Source: Caryophanales bacterium UBA6768
GTDB taxonomy: Bacteria > Bacillota > Bacilli > Bacillales_D > Amphibacillaceae
Assembly (NCBI GenBank): GCA_002453315.1
Contig: DKGO01000201.1
Span: 1-27,545 of the forward strand
Direction: 5' to 3'
Length of the DNA stretch: 27,545 nucleotides
The translations under genes and the position numbers were made by a program. Shown piece by piece: positions 1-11,809 of the stretch. Positions within the stretch are counted from its first letter, which is position 1, and every line of letters starts with the position of its first letter. The notes under the pieces were generated by a model, which saw only the letters and a program-made list of their open reading frames with translations, did no database searches and was not told the DNA's origin.

Positions 1-860
<860 letters not shown>

Positions 861-874
861 TATGTTTACTATGG

Positions 875-3358
875 TCATTCATTTTCCTTTATATTTTCCC
901 CATCATCATCTTCTATTTCATCTTCAATTTTTTCTTCTGCGATTTTTGCTACTGTTGCTACTTCTTCGTCATCTTGTATTCTAATTAATTTTACTCCTTG
1001 CGTATGTCTTCCAGTTATAGATATGCTTTCAACTGGAATTCTTATTAATACTCCCGCAACAGTAATTAGCATAATATCTTCATTACCCTTAACTACTTTT
1101 ACGGCGACTACATGACCAGTCGATTCTGTTAAATGACAAGAATAGTATCCTTTTCCACCACGATTTGTTTTTCGATATTGATGTTCCTCTGATCGTTTTC
1201 CTATTCCTTTATTCGTAACATGTAATATATAGGAACCTTCATCAACGATATCCATTGCTACAACTTCATCATCATTTCTTAAATTAATTCCGCGTACTCC
1301 AGCAGCAGTTCTTCCCATTGATCTAACTACTTTTTCATCAAAGCGGGTAATAAAGCCATTTTTTGTTGCGATGACAATATCTTTAGAATCATCTGTTAAT
1401 CTTACTGAAATTAACTCGTCATTTTCACGAAGGTTAATGGCAATTAACCCTCCCTTTCTAATTCTGGAGAATAACGGTAAATTTACACGTTTTGATAAAC
1501 CTGATTTTGTTGTAAAAAATAAATAATGATTATCTAAAAATTCTTCCACTGCAATGACTGTATTGACCCATTCATCTTTTTCTATTTGTAATAAATTAAT
1601 GATTGGCAAGCCTTTCGCTGTTCTTCCAAACTCAGGTATTTCATAGCCTTTTAATCGATAGACCTTCCCTTTATTCGTAAAGAACAATATCGTGTCATGT
1701 GTCGATGTCGAAATTAAATGTTCAACAAAATCATTATCATGAGTACCCATACCTTGAACACCCCGACCACCACGATGTTGCGTTCGATAGGTAGATAAAG
1801 GGAGTCGTTTAATATATCCTTGATGTGTTAAAGTAATCACTATTTCTTCTTCAGGAATTAAATCTTCATCTTCTATAAAGTCTAACCCAGCTGTCACAAT
1901 TTCTGTACGTCGCTCATCACTATATTTCTCCTTAATCTCTATTAACTCCTCGCGAATGATGGCTAATACTTTTTCTTCGCTCGCTAATATTGCTTTTAAT
2001 TCTTCTATTAATTGAAGTAAATGCTGATATTCATCTTCAATTTTTTCCCTTTCTAAACCTGTTAAACGTTGCAGACGCATATCCAAAATGGCTTGAGCCT
2101 GTTTTTCTGACAAATTAAATCTATCCATTAAACCCGTTCTAGCTATTTCCGTAGTTTCAGATTGACGGATTAATTTAATTACTTCATCCAAATGGTCCAA
2201 AGCAATTCGTAAACCTTCTAAAATATGAGCTCTTGCTTGGGCTTTATTCAACTCAAATTGAGTTCTTCTCCGGATAATTTCAATTTGATGTTGTAAATAA
2301 TGTTGTAACGCATCTTTTAATGTTAATACTTTTGGCTGTCCATCTACTAAAGCTAAAGTATTAATACCAAAAGTTGTTTGTAATGCAGTATATTTATATA
2401 AATTATTTAACACAACATTTGCATTAACATCTCGACGAAGCTGCATAACAATTCTCATCCCGTTACGGTCGGATTCATCATTTAATTCTGTTATCCCATC
2501 AATACGTTTATCGCGTACTAATTCAGCAATTTTCTCAATTAATTTTGCTTTATTTACTTGATATGGTAATTCGGAAATAATAATGGTAGATGTACCATTA
2601 TTATTTTCAATGATTTCGACAGATGCACGAATTGTAATAGAGCCTTTCCCAGTTTCATATGCTCTACGTATACCACTTTTTCCAAGGATTTTCCCTGCTG
2701 TAGGAAAATCAGGACCAAATATATAGTTTTCCATTAATTCATCTACAGTAATATGGGGATCTTCACTTAAGGCTAATACAGCATCAATCGTTTCCCCTAA
2801 ATTATGTGGAGGAATATTTGTTGCCATTCCAACAGCAATTCCTGATGACCCATTTACAAGTAAATTTGGAAACCTTGCTGGAAAAACGATAGGTTCTCTC
2901 TCAGAACCATCATAATTATCTTGATAATCAATAGTATCTTTATTTATATCACGTAAAAGCTCCATCGATAATTTTGACATACGAGCCTCTGTATAACGCA
3001 TCGCTGCTGCTGAATCTCCATCAACGGAGCCAAAGTTACCGTGTCCATCTACTAATAAATATCGATGGCTAAAATCTTGTGCCATCCGTACCATAGCTTC
3101 ATAAACTGCTGAATCTCCATGTGGATGATATTTCCCAATGACTTCTCCGACAATTCTAGCTGATTTTTTGTATGGTTTATCTGCATGCATACCAAGGTCA
3201 TTCATGGCATATAGGATCCGCCGATGAACCGGTTTTAAACCATCTCTTACATCCGGCAATGCACGCGAAACAATAACGCTCATAGCATAATCAAGAAAAG
3301 AGGTACGCATTTCTTCACTTATATTAATTTGTTTCACATTTGATTTTTCTTGTTCCAC
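875..3358 (-). CDS. gyrA: DNA gyrase subunit A
   Basis: Breakage-reunion subunit of the A2B2 gyrase, which puts negative supercoils into DNA using ATP hydrolysed by GyrB. The catalytic Tyr is Y122 in [11 protein letters not shown]. The quinolone-resistance region reads [18 protein letters not shown] with S83 and E87, the sensitive-type residues. The GyrA box in the C-terminal beta-pinwheel is [11 protein letters not shown], which identifies gyrase rather than topoisomerase IV. The protein is 827 residues, normal for the family, and ends in a markedly acidic tail ([16 protein letters not shown]); acidic tails are known to modulate gyrase wrapping in some species. The start is GTG at 3356-3358 behind a GGGGG ribosome site. 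It lies 52 bases after gyrB in the same unit and is followed by a terminator. Confidence 0.98.
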   Translation of the reverse strand: MEQEKSNVKQINISEEMRTSFLDYAMSVIVSRALPDVRDGLKPVHRRILYAMNDLGMHADKPYKKSARIVGEVIGKYHPHGDSAVYEAMVRMAQDFSHRYLLVDGHGNFGSVDGDSAAAMRYTEARMSKLSMELLRDINKDTIDYQDNYDGSEREPIVFPARFPNLLVNGSSGIAVGMATNIPPHNLGETIDAVLALSEDPHITVDELMENYIFGPDFPTAGKILGKSGIRRAYETGKGSITIRASVEIIENNNGTSTIIISELPYQVNKAKLIEKIAELVRDKRIDGITELNDESDRNGMRIVMQLRRDVNANVVLNNLYKYTALQTTFGINTLALVDGQPKVLTLKDALQHYLQHQIEIIRRRTQFELNKAQARAHILEGLRIALDHLDEVIKLIRQSETTEIARTGLMDRFNLSEKQAQAILDMRLQRLTGLEREKIEDEYQHLLQLIEELKAILASEEKVLAIIREELIEIKEKYSDERRTEIVTAGLDFIEDEDLIPEEEIVITLTHQGYIKRLPLSTYRTQHRGGRGVQGMGTHDNDFVEHLISTSTHDTILFFTNKGKVYRLKGYEIPEFGRTAKGLPIINLLQIEKDEWVNTVIAVEEFLDNHYLFFTTKSGLSKRVNLPLFSRIRKGGLIAINLRENDELISVRLTDDSKDIVIATKNGFITRFDEKVVRSMGRTAAGVRGINLRNDDEVVAMDIVDEGSYILHVTNKGIGKRSEEHQYRKTNRGGKGYYSCHLTESTGHVVAVKVVKGNEDIMLITVAGVLIRIPVESISITGRHTQGVKLIRIQDDEEVATVAKIAEEKIEDEIEDDDGENIKENE

Positions 3359-3410
3359 TCAGTTAACCCCCAATAGGTTTTTCTTCTCGAAATTTTTTCA
3401 TTCAGTCTTT

Positions 3411-5336
<1,926 letters not shown>

Positions 5337-5358
5337 TCAATTTCACCTTCATTTCAAA

Positions 5359-5634
5359 TTAATGTTGTTCATTTTCTATATCTAATTTTATCGCCTTTTT
5401 AAAAATATCTTCGCGGTTTTTCAATGTCCTAGGTAATAATGGACTATAAAAAATTTTATCATTTGTGACAATGATTGATTTAATATTTTTCTTATGATCA
5501 ATCCATATCGTATTGTCCTTTTTGTTTTTTATAAATCTTTTATATTTAGAAGATGTATGGACAATATGATAGTCTAATACACATATAATCTCTTCATTAT
5601 TTATAATTTCATTTTTTCCGATGTGGATATACAT
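5359..5634 (-). CDS. remB: RemB (YaaB), DUF370 extracellular-matrix regulator
   Basis: Small DUF370-family protein of 91 residues. The opening MYIHIGKNEII and the later KSIIVTNDKIFYSPLLPRTLKNR match B. subtilis RemB (YaaB), which activates biofilm-matrix genes together with the related DNA-binding protein RemA. The position between recF and gyrB is the conserved one. The start ATG lies 4 bases downstream of the recF stop, so translation is probably coupled. The middle (roughly residues 25-55) is Lys/Asn-rich and diverges from B. subtilis, and the C-terminus is about ten residues longer. Family membership is clear. A role in matrix regulation here is inferred from the family. Confidence 0.87.
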   Translation of the reverse strand: MYIHIGKNEIINNEEIICVLDYHIVHTSSKYKRFIKNKKDNTIWIDHKKNIKSIIVTNDKIFYSPLLPRTLKNREDIFKKAIKLDIENEQH

Positions 5635-5638
5635 TTTT

Positions 5639-6766
5639 TCATCCTTTTTTTAGATCATTTTCAATTGTACCTTGATTCACTTTATACATTGTTGCTTTAC
5701 TTATCGTTTCATGATCAATACCATTGACTGTTGTAGTAGATACAAAAGTTTGTACTTTCCCTTGGATCGTATTTAATAAATGGGATTGTCGATAGTCATC
5801 TAGTTCACTTAGTACATCATCTAGCAATAAAATAGGATATTGATTTTTTATATGATAAATTAAATCTATTTCCGCTAATTTTAAAGATAAAGAAGTTGTT
5901 CTCTGCTGGCCTTGTGAGCCAAATAATTTAACATCGTTTTCATTTATTTGAAAATTCAAATCATCCCGATGGGGGCCAATTAATGTAATACCCCTTTTTA
6001 TTTCATTCATTCTAATATCTTGAAAAGCTTTGACATATTTTTGTTTTATCTTAACCTCATCATCTTCTTCTAATACTTTGACGGTTGATGAATAAATGAT
6101 ATTCAATAGTTCCTTTTGTCTACTTATTTCTCGATGTATCGGGATTGCCCATTTTTTTAATAAATTAATAAAATTAAATCGCTTTTTAATAATAATAGTG
6201 GCTTGTTCTATTAATTGTTCAGTAAATATATCAAGCATTTTTTCATCTTTACCTTTGTTGTGCTGTAAATTTTTTAATAATTGATTTCTTTGTTTTAAAA
6301 TTTGCTGATATTGCGATAAATGGTGTATATATAATGGTTCTATTTGACTAATTTCCATATTCAAAAATCTTCTTCTATATTGGGGTGATCCTTTTACCAA
6401 GGATAAATCTTCCGGTGCAAACATAACGACATTCATCATACCTAAATAGTCACTGAGTTTTTTTTGTTCAAGATTATTTTTTTTAGCCTTTTTTCCGTGT
6501 TGATGGAATATGATTTCCAATGGGAATTGTTGCTGATTTTTTTGAATGATACCACTTATTTTAGCGAACGGTTTATCCCATTGAATTAATTCTTTATCAT
6601 GCATTGTTCGATATGATTTTGTAAATGCCAAAACGTATATTGCTTCCAATAAATTAGTTTTTCCTTGAGCATTTTCCCCGATAATGACATTTACTTTATT
6701 AGAAAAATCTATTTGTAACTTATGATAATTCCTAAAGTCTTTTAGTTGAATTTGTTTAATATACAT
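5639..6766 (-). CDS. recF: DNA replication and repair protein RecF
   Basis: SMC-like ATPase that with RecO and RecR loads RecA at gaps covered by single-strand-binding protein. It begins [14 protein letters not shown], the standard RecF N-terminus. The Walker A is GENAQGKT (residues 30-37). The region [20 protein letters not shown] follows at about residues 113-132, then the ABC signature [17 protein letters not shown] and the Walker B with D-loop [15 protein letters not shown]. At 375 residues it has the usual length. The ATG at 6764-6766 follows a GAGGAAT ribosome site. It is translated between yaaA (21 bases upstream) and remB, in the unit that continues to gyrB-gyrA. Confidence 0.98.
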   Translation of the reverse strand: MYIKQIQLKDFRNYHKLQIDFSNKVNVIIGENAQGKTNLLEAIYVLAFTKSYRTMHDKELIQWDKPFAKISGIIQKNQQQFPLEIIFHQHGKKAKKNNLEQKKLSDYLGMMNVVMFAPEDLSLVKGSPQYRRRFLNMEISQIEPLYIHHLSQYQQILKQRNQLLKNLQHNKGKDEKMLDIFTEQLIEQATIIIKKRFNFINLLKKWAIPIHREISRQKELLNIIYSSTVKVLEEDDEVKIKQKYVKAFQDIRMNEIKRGITLIGPHRDDLNFQINENDVKLFGSQGQQRTTSLSLKLAEIDLIYHIKNQYPILLLDDVLSELDDYRQSHLLNTIQGKVQTFVSTTTVNGIDHETISKATMYKVNQGTIENDLKKG

Positions 6767-6787
6767 GAATATTCCTCATTTTAATGA

Positions 6788-7018
6788 TCATATCGAAGAA
6801 GATTTTTTTACAATAAAAGTTTCACCAGTTTTCAATGAAATGATATCATTTTCATATAGTTTTCTACCACGTCGATAGTCTATTTCATGATTAACATATA
6901 CACCTTCTAACGTAATACAATTTTTAACTTCTCCGCCAGAACTAAATAAATTAGTAAGTTTTAATAGTTGGCCAACGGTGATGAAGTGATCTTTTATAAA
7001 AATTTCTTTTATTTTCAT
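6788..7018 (-). CDS. yaaA: S4-domain RNA-binding protein YaaA (YlmH/YaaA type)
   Basis: Small S4-domain protein that always sits between dnaN and recF in bacilli; its molecular role is not firmly established, though it resembles ribosome-associated S4 proteins. The S4 core is visible as ITVGQLLKLTNLFSSGGEVKN, followed by VYVNHEIDYRRGRKLYENDII, matching the B. subtilis protein of 71 residues. An in-frame ATG upstream at 7067-7069 would add 17 Lys/Asn-rich residues, but it has no ribosome site. The ATG at 7016-7018 has AAGGAT at a suitable distance and gives 76 residues, so I chose it. It lies after the dnaN terminator, so it probably has its own promoter, although I could not identify one convincingly. 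Confidence 0.9.
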   Translation of the reverse strand: MKIKEIFIKDHFITVGQLLKLTNLFSSGGEVKNCITLEGVYVNHEIDYRRGRKLYENDIISLKTGETFIVKKSSSI

Positions 7019-7149
7019 TCGAATTTTATCCTTTTTATCATTTTGTGCATTTTTTTGTTCTTTTAACATATATTGTTTAAACTACTTATATCTATTTTAC
7101 TAAAGTTTTTAATGTAATGAAAGGTTTGACCCTTTTTCTCATTAAAAAC

Positions 7150-7188
7150 AAAAAAATAAGCCATTTAAACGCATTTTAAATAGCTTAT
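7150..7188 (-). terminator. Rho-independent terminator after dnaN
   Basis: On the minus strand the arms 7175-7188 and 7156-7169 pair over 14 bases with one mismatch and a 5-base loop. A run of seven T follows (plus-strand A run 7150-7156). The hairpin starts 28 bases after the dnaN stop. It should separate dnaA-dnaN from the yaaA-recF-remB-gyrB-gyrA unit. Confidence 0.8.
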
Positions 7189-7215
7189 AAAATCTAGTAT
7201 TTAATTTTAGGTTTT

Positions 7216-8349
7216 TTAAAACGTTTTTACCGGTAAAATTAATTGCAAAATCTTATGATCATTTGGTGATTTTATAACAAATGGTTTCATCGGTCCAGAA
7301 AAGTAAATTTCAACAATATCGGTGTCCATCGTTTTTAATGACTCTAACATATATTTGGAGCTGAAAGATAATTTAATTGGATCTCCCTCAATAGAAATGG
7401 CATTTAATTGTTCATTTACATTTCCTATTTCAATTAATTTACTAGATATTCGAATGAGATTGTCTTCTGTTTCTATATCGATCACATTATTTTGTTCTTT
7501 ATTCGAAAGGACGGCGGCTCTTTCGATCATATGAATAAATTCATTTACATATACCTTCATGACAGTATCACTATCTTTGGGTATTAATCGGTTTGTATCA
7601 GGAAATTGGCCATTTAAAAGTCTTGATGAAAAAAATAAATATTCTGTTGAAAAAATTACTTGGTTATTCACTAATGTTACTTTAACTTCTTCGTCTTGTT
7701 CATTTAAAATTTTATTTAACTCCTGTAAACTTCTTCCTGGCATAACAATATTTGTTTGATCTAATTGATGATCTTTTACCTCTATTGATTTCCTTGATAA
7801 TCGATGACTATCAGTAGCTGTAAAAGTTAATTCATTATTTTCCAATATCATATTTACCCCGGTAAATATTGGTCTAGTTTCCATTGTTGAAACAGCAAAA
7901 ACGGTTTGTCTTATCATTTTTTTAAGGTCTTTTATATTTAATGTTAAATGGTGATCATTTTGTTGTAATGATAACTTCGGATATTCATCACTATTTTGTC
8001 CATACAATGTAAAAACAGCTTTTCCCGATTTTATTACAGTTTTATAATTTTCATCAACTGTGAAATCAACGATATCTTCTGGTAATTTATTAATAATTTC
8101 CGGTAATTGTGGGACAGGCAATACGATGGATCCCGGTTTTATATCTGTAATAATATCGTCACCATTTATCTTCTGTGGAATAATTGCTTGGATAGTGATA
8201 TCTGAGTTACTTCCAGTTAAAATAATTTCATTTTCATTCACATCAATTTTAATGCCGGCTAAAATAGGAATGACGGTTTTAGATGAAATAATATGTATAA
8301 CATCTTGTAAACGTTTTGAGAGTTGTCTTCTTTGAATTTTAAATTGCAT
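7216..8349 (-). CDS. dnaN: DNA polymerase III beta subunit (sliding clamp)
   Basis: Ring-shaped processivity clamp that tethers the replicative polymerase and recruits many repair proteins. It starts MQFKIQRRQLSKRLQDV and shows family segments such as IPILAGIKIDV, FAVSTMETRPIFTGVNMIL, TATDSHRLSRK and the C-terminal LQLILPVKTF. At 377 residues it matches the three-fold clamp architecture (about 378 in bacilli). The ATG at 8347-8349 follows a textbook GGAGGA site. It lies 124 bases downstream of dnaA, and that gap holds the predicted origin-unwinding element, so dnaN is transcribed across the melting site. A terminator follows the gene. Confidence 0.98.
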   Translation of the reverse strand: MQFKIQRRQLSKRLQDVIHIISSKTVIPILAGIKIDVNENEIILTGSNSDITIQAIIPQKINGDDIITDIKPGSIVLPVPQLPEIINKLPEDIVDFTVDENYKTVIKSGKAVFTLYGQNSDEYPKLSLQQNDHHLTLNIKDLKKMIRQTVFAVSTMETRPIFTGVNMILENNELTFTATDSHRLSRKSIEVKDHQLDQTNIVMPGRSLQELNKILNEQDEEVKVTLVNNQVIFSTEYLFFSSRLLNGQFPDTNRLIPKDSDTVMKVYVNEFIHMIERAAVLSNKEQNNVIDIETEDNLIRISSKLIEIGNVNEQLNAISIEGDPIKLSFSSKYMLESLKTMDTDIVEIYFSGPMKPFVIKSPNDHKILQLILPVKTF

Positions 8350-8357
8350 GAATTTCC

Positions 8358-8459
8358 TCCTTATAGTTATTATATTATTAAATAATAGTAATAGTAACTG
8401 TTAATTTGTGAATAACTTGATTTAATTGAGTTTACTCCTATGTTTATCATTGTGGCTAA
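8358..8459 (-). other. Predicted origin unwinding element: DnaA boxes plus DnaA-trios between dnaA and dnaN
   Basis: Read in the dnaA direction (minus strand), a DnaA box with one mismatch (TTAGCCACA, 8451-8459) is followed by a second (TTATTCACA, 8407-8415). After a 9-base spacer come five consecutive triplets TTA-CTA-TTA-CTA-TTA (8397-8383). These give 3'-AAT/GAT-5' on the other strand, the DnaA-trio pattern. A run of almost pure A/T then continues to about 8364. This is the same order (box, spacer, trios, AT-rich tract) and the same location as the B. subtilis basal unwinding system. Unlike that system, the spacer here is not GC-rich. The assignment rests on pattern and position. Confidence 0.7.
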
Positions 8460-8473
8460 TATGTGTATACGTG

Positions 8474-9826
8474 TTAGTTAAAGTCTTCTTTAATTTCAGT
8501 AATAAAATTATTAATCATTGATTCAGTATTACTATCTTCTATGATTAGTTTACTTATTTTATTGTAAGCATGAATAACAGTTGTATGATCCCTACCACCA
8601 AATTCCTCGCCAATTTTAGGTAGTGAGTTATCTGTTAACTCTCGACATATGTACATTGCAATTTGTCTTGGATAAGCGATTGCTTTAGTTCGTTTTTTAG
8701 AATTCATGTCATTTAATGTGATATTATGTTTAGTTGCTATATATTTCTTTATTCCTTCTATCGTTATTTTTTTAGGTTGTTTTGCCGGAATAATACTTTT
8801 TAATGCTTCAGTTGCCAATGGAACATCAATGTCTTCATTAATTAACGATGAATAGGCTATGACACGGATTAAAGCCCCTTCAAGTTCCCTAATATTTGTA
8901 TTAATTTGATTAGCAATGTAGAGCATAACATCTGTAGATAGATCCTCCAGACCTTCCGATTTAGCTTTTTTATTCAAAATGGCTATTCTCGTTTCTAAAT
9001 CAGGAGGGGATATGTCTGTAATTAAGCCCCATTCAAATCTAGATCTCAATCTATCTTCTAAAGTTGGAATTTCCCTCGGTGGTCGATCGCTTGAAATGAT
9101 AATTTGTTTATTTTCTTCATGCAATGCATTAAATGTATGGAAAAATTCTTCCTGTGTTTGTTCCTTACCAGCTAAAAATTGAATATCATCAACGAGTAGA
9201 ATATCAACATTACGATATATATTACGAAAAGATTCCGCTTTGTTATCCATAATGGCATTAATAAATTCGTTAGTAAACTTTTCTGAGGATAAATATAATA
9301 CCCTACTTTTTGGATGATGTTCTTGAACAAAATGTGCGATAGCCTGCATAAGATGAGTCTTTCCTAAACCAACTCCTCCATATATAAATAATGGGTTATA
9401 TGCCTGTGCTGGTGCTTCCGCTACTGCTAAGGAAGCAGCATGAGCAAATCTATTTGTTGTACCAACAACAAAGGTATCAAAAGTGTATTTAGGATTAAGC
9501 ATATTATTATTATTTATTTGTTTATTTAATTGTGTTTCTTGGATAGGGTCTTTGATTTCTTTTTGCGAATTTTTATTTTTATTGATTATTTCAACGTAAA
9601 TTTCTATATTTGATCCTATTTCATCATAGATAACACCTTTCATAAAATGAATGTATCGTTTGTCTAACCAGTTTTTTATAAAAATATCCGGAACATTAAT
9701 AATTAATTCATTATTGGTTAACTCCTTAGGTGTAGCCTTTTTTAGCCATGTTTCATAACTTGGTTTGCTAATTTTTTCTTGCATTTTATTTAATATAATT
9801 TCCCATAAGTCGTTTTTAGTTACCAA
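8474..9826 (-). CDS. dnaA: Chromosomal replication initiator protein DnaA
   Basis: AAA+ protein that binds DnaA boxes and melts the origin. Domain I is residues 1-80 ([21 protein letters not shown]), and domain II is a short Asn/Lys/Gln-rich linker at about 82-112. Domain III has Walker [10 protein letters not shown] near 150-158, Walker [16 protein letters not shown] and the helper motif [23 protein letters not shown]. Domain IV ends with the DNA-binding signature [15 protein letters not shown]. At 450 residues it is typical. The start is TTG at 9824-9826, supported by AGAGGTG 7 bases upstream; no ATG or GTG fits better. DnaA boxes lie both upstream and downstream of the gene, so autoregulation is likely. 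Confidence 0.98.
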   Translation of the reverse strand: MVTKNDLWEIILNKMQEKISKPSYETWLKKATPKELTNNELIINVPDIFIKNWLDKRYIHFMKGVIYDEIGSNIEIYVEIINKNKNSQKEIKDPIQETQLNKQINNNNMLNPKYTFDTFVVGTTNRFAHAASLAVAEAPAQAYNPLFIYGGVGLGKTHLMQAIAHFVQEHHPKSRVLYLSSEKFTNEFINAIMDNKAESFRNIYRNVDILLVDDIQFLAGKEQTQEEFFHTFNALHEENKQIIISSDRPPREIPTLEDRLRSRFEWGLITDISPPDLETRIAILNKKAKSEGLEDLSTDVMLYIANQINTNIRELEGALIRVIAYSSLINEDIDVPLATEALKSIIPAKQPKKITIEGIKKYIATKHNITLNDMNSKKRTKAIAYPRQIAMYICRELTDNSLPKIGEEFGGRDHTTVIHAYNKISKLIIEDSNTESMINNFITEIKEDFN

Positions 9827-9863
9827 GTTTTTACACCTCTTTACTTCATTTATATATTTTAAA

Positions 9864-10265
9864 TGTTGATAAGTTTATGATTGAATGATTAATTTATAAG
9901 GAGATTAATTAATCGATTTAAGTAGATATAATCATGTTTCTCTGGATAAAAGGTTAAAAAGTAATTGAATGTAATGCACATTATAAACACTTTATGAATG
10001 GATTTATTAATAACGAGGGGTAAGGATGTTAACATCTTTTCCACACTTTGTGGATAAGTGGTGAGAGTAGATAACTTATCAACAAAGATGAGTAAATAAA
10101 GAATATCAAAATTTACTATTGTTTGCAATAATTTAAATAATTATCCACAAATATTTTTGTTTGTTAATATTTTATATCCACATTTGTAGAAATTGTGGTT
10201 ATTTTGTCGATAATTTGTCCAAAAATATTTTTATTCTATTTTTTATTAAATTTGCTTGTGGATTA
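9864..10265. other. oriC upstream DnaA-box cluster (dnaA-rpmH intergenic region)
   Basis: The gap from 9827 to 10431 holds no credible gene. Two perfect DnaA boxes are present: TGTGGATAA at 10049-10057 and TTATCCACA at 10141-10149. Single-mismatch boxes are at 9864-9872, 9941-9949, 10037-10045, 10076-10084, 10174-10182, 10205-10213 and 10257-10265. Both orientations occur, and boxes 10037-10045 and 10049-10057 face each other with a 3-base gap. AT-rich tracts such as AAATATTTTT recur near 10149 and 10222. Transcription diverges here (dnaA leftward, rpmH rightward), as at the bipartite origins of bacilli. The cluster is direct observation; origin function is inferred from box density and context. 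Confidence 0.92.
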
Positions 10266-10292
10266 CTTTTTCTTTTTATCAATGGCTACATG

Positions 10293-10321
10293 TTGACTAT
10301 TGCCTTTAATTTGCTTATAAT
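10293..10321 (+). promoter_or_regulatory. Sigma-A promoter of rpmH
   Basis: TTGACT (10293-10298) and TATAAT (10316-10321) are separated by 17 bases, an 11/12 match to the vegetative consensus at ideal spacing. The predicted start near 10328 gives a leader of about 105 bases before rpmH. An 8-base inverted repeat (TTGACTAT at 10293-10300, ATAGTCAA at 10320-10327) brackets the promoter exactly. Confidence 0.85.
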
Positions 10322-10431
10322 AGTCAAGAATGTTTGATATAAATTGATAATTTAACTGATTGTATAATGATTTCAAATTTTATTTTCATACATTTGTTTT
10401 TTGATTAAGTAATTGAGGGGGTTTAATTAAT

Positions 10432-10566
10432 ATGAAAAGAACATTTCAACCGAATAATCGTAAAAGAAAAAAAGTTCATGGTTTTCGTTTAAGAATGAGT
10501 ACTAAAAATGGACGTAAAATTTTAGCTCGCCGCAGACGAAAAGGAAGAAAGAATTTATCAGCTTAG
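10432..10566 (+). CDS. rpmH: 50S ribosomal protein L34
   Basis: A 44-residue, highly basic protein reading [18 protein letters not shown] and ending [12 protein letters not shown], which is unmistakably bL34 of the large ribosomal subunit. The length is the family standard. The ATG is preceded by GAGGGGG about 10 bases upstream. It is the first gene rightward from the origin, driven by the promoter at 10293-10321 and followed at once by a hairpin. That arrangement would let L34 be made in large excess over RnpA. Confidence 0.98.
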   Translation: MKRTFQPNNRKRKKVHGFRLRMSTKNGRKILARRRRKGRKNLSA

Positions 10567-10596
10567 GCCACTGGAATTTAGACAGTGGTCTTTTTT
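10566..10596 (+). terminator. Terminator or attenuator between rpmH and rnpA
   Basis: The stem pairs 10566-10573 with 10583-10590 (8 pairs, one G-U) around a 9-base loop, followed by six T (10591-10596). It overlaps the last base of the rpmH stop. It looks like an intrinsic terminator. As rnpA-yidC-jag lie downstream on the same strand, it is probably partial, or rnpA has a further promoter (a TATAAT sits at 10643-10648 but without a good -35). A second small hairpin, CACTTT-TTTT-AAAGTG, is at 10603-10618. Confidence 0.7.
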
Positions 10597-10668
10597 GAGT
10601 TTCACTTTTTTTAAAGTGTGCCTTATTGCCTTTTTAACAAGTTATAATTTTCTTTTACGGGTGATTGA

Positions 10669-11007
10669 ATGAAGAAGGAATACCGTATTAAAAAAAATGA
10701 TCATTTTCAACATATTATCGATACGGGTAATTCATTTGCAAATCGTGAATTTGTTATATATTATAAAGAAAACTTGGAACAATCCCATTTTAGAGTTGGT
10801 ATTTCTGTGGGGAAAAAACTAGGCAATGCAGTTGTTAGAAATAAAATTAAACGTTACATTAGAGAAGTGTTTAGAAACTTAGAAGATGATATTATTCCAA
10901 CAGTTGATTTAATCATTATTGCTAGGAAGCCTGCTTTGAATTTAAAGTTTAAACAATACAAAAAAAGTATCTTACATTTATTACATAAAGTTCATTTATT
11001 ACGTTGA
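10669..11007 (+). CDS. rnpA: Ribonuclease P protein component
   Basis: Basic protein cofactor of RNase P, which removes 5' leaders from pre-tRNAs. It reads KEYRIKKNDHFQHIID at the start, then the hallmark RNR region GKKLGNAVVRNKIKRYIREVF (about residues 47-68) and later DLIIIARKPA. The 112 residues match the family (110-120). The ATG at 10669 follows GGGTGA. The position behind rpmH is conserved across bacteria. The predicted terminator between rpmH and rnpA suggests that its level is kept well below that of L34. Confidence 0.97.
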   Translation: MKKEYRIKKNDHFQHIIDTGNSFANREFVIYYKENLEQSHFRVGISVGKKLGNAVVRNKIKRYIREVFRNLEDDIIPTVDLIIIARKPALNLKFKQYKKSILHLLHKVHLLR

Positions 11008-11044
11008 ATATTTATTTGGACCTTATAGGTAAGGAGGAAGATCG

Positions 11045-11809
11045 TTGCGTAAAAAGTTTTTAATTCCTATTTTATTACTTATAGCAATGGTTTTGTTATC
11101 TGGTTGTATGGATATTAAAGAGCCAATTAATGCTGAAAGTACAGGTGTTTGGAACGAATATTTTGTTTATCCTATGTCAAAGGTTATTATATTTTTTGCT
11201 GATAATTTAAATGATAGTTTTGGTTTATCGATTATAATTGTTACCCTTATTGTTCGTTTAATATTGTTACCATTAAACGTGAAACAATTAAAAAGTTCAA
11301 AAGCAATGCAAGAAATTCAACCGGAAATTAAAGAATTGCAAAAGAAATATAGTTCAAAAGATGCTGCAACTCAACAAAAATTACAACAAGAAACAATGGC
11401 TCTATTTCAAAAGCATGGTGTCAATCCATTAGCTGGTTGTTTACCAATTTTTGTACAAATGCCAGTGTTAATTGCCATTTATCATGCTATAATGCGTACT
11501 GAAGCAATCCAAGGTCATACATTTTTATGGTTTGCGCTTGATTCTCCAGACTATGTGTTACCATTAATAGCTGGGGCGGCAACATTTTTGCAACAAAAAT
11601 TAATGATGGCGGGAAGTGCCTCTGCCCAAAATCCACAAATGGTTGCTATGTTATATATGATGCCAATCATGATAACTGTATTTGCATTTTTCTTCCCGGC
11701 AGCTTTAGCTTTATACTGGGTAGTAGGAAATATATTTATGGTAGCTCAAACTTTGTTTATACGTAAACCAATGTTGAAAGAAACAAATGATGGGGGCGAC
11801 AAAAAGTGA
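11045..11809 (+). CDS. yidC: Membrane protein insertase YidC1 / SpoIIIJ (lipoprotein)
   Basis: Inserts and folds membrane proteins, alone or with SecYEG; the origin-linked bacilli copy (SpoIIIJ) is also needed for forespore gene expression. The first 20 residues are a lipoprotein signal ending in the lipobox LLSG-C21. The insertase core follows with SIIIVTLIVRLILLPLNVKQ, in which R71 is the conserved Arg of the hydrophilic groove. Later come NPLAGCLPIFVQMPVLIAIYHA and MMPIMITVFAFFFPAALALYW. At 254 residues it is the normal Gram-positive size. The TTG start at 11045 has AAGGAGG upstream. It overlaps jag by 4 bases, indicating coupled translation. Confidence 0.96.
   Translation: MRKKFLIPILLLIAMVLLSGCMDIKEPINAESTGVWNEYFVYPMSKVIIFFADNLNDSFGLSIIIVTLIVRLILLPLNVKQLKSSKAMQEIQPEIKELQKKYSSKDAATQQKLQQETMALFQKHGVNPLAGCLPIFVQMPVLIAIYHAIMRTEAIQGHTFLWFALDSPDYVLPLIAGAATFLQQKLMMAGSASAQNPQMVAMLYMMPIMITVFAFFFPAALALYWVVGNIFMVAQTLFIRKPMLKETNDGGDKK

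Noticed and set aside
7150..7188. Possible repeat element or mobile-element end after dnaN
   Set aside because: The inverted repeat is followed by a T-run in the dnaN direction and is best explained as an intrinsic terminator; no target duplication or transposase is near.
9889..10128. A 79-codon open frame on the minus strand inside the dnaA-rpmH gap
   Set aside because: It overlaps the DnaA-box cluster, has no ribosome site, and its translation is an AT-driven hydrophobic mix with no family resemblance.
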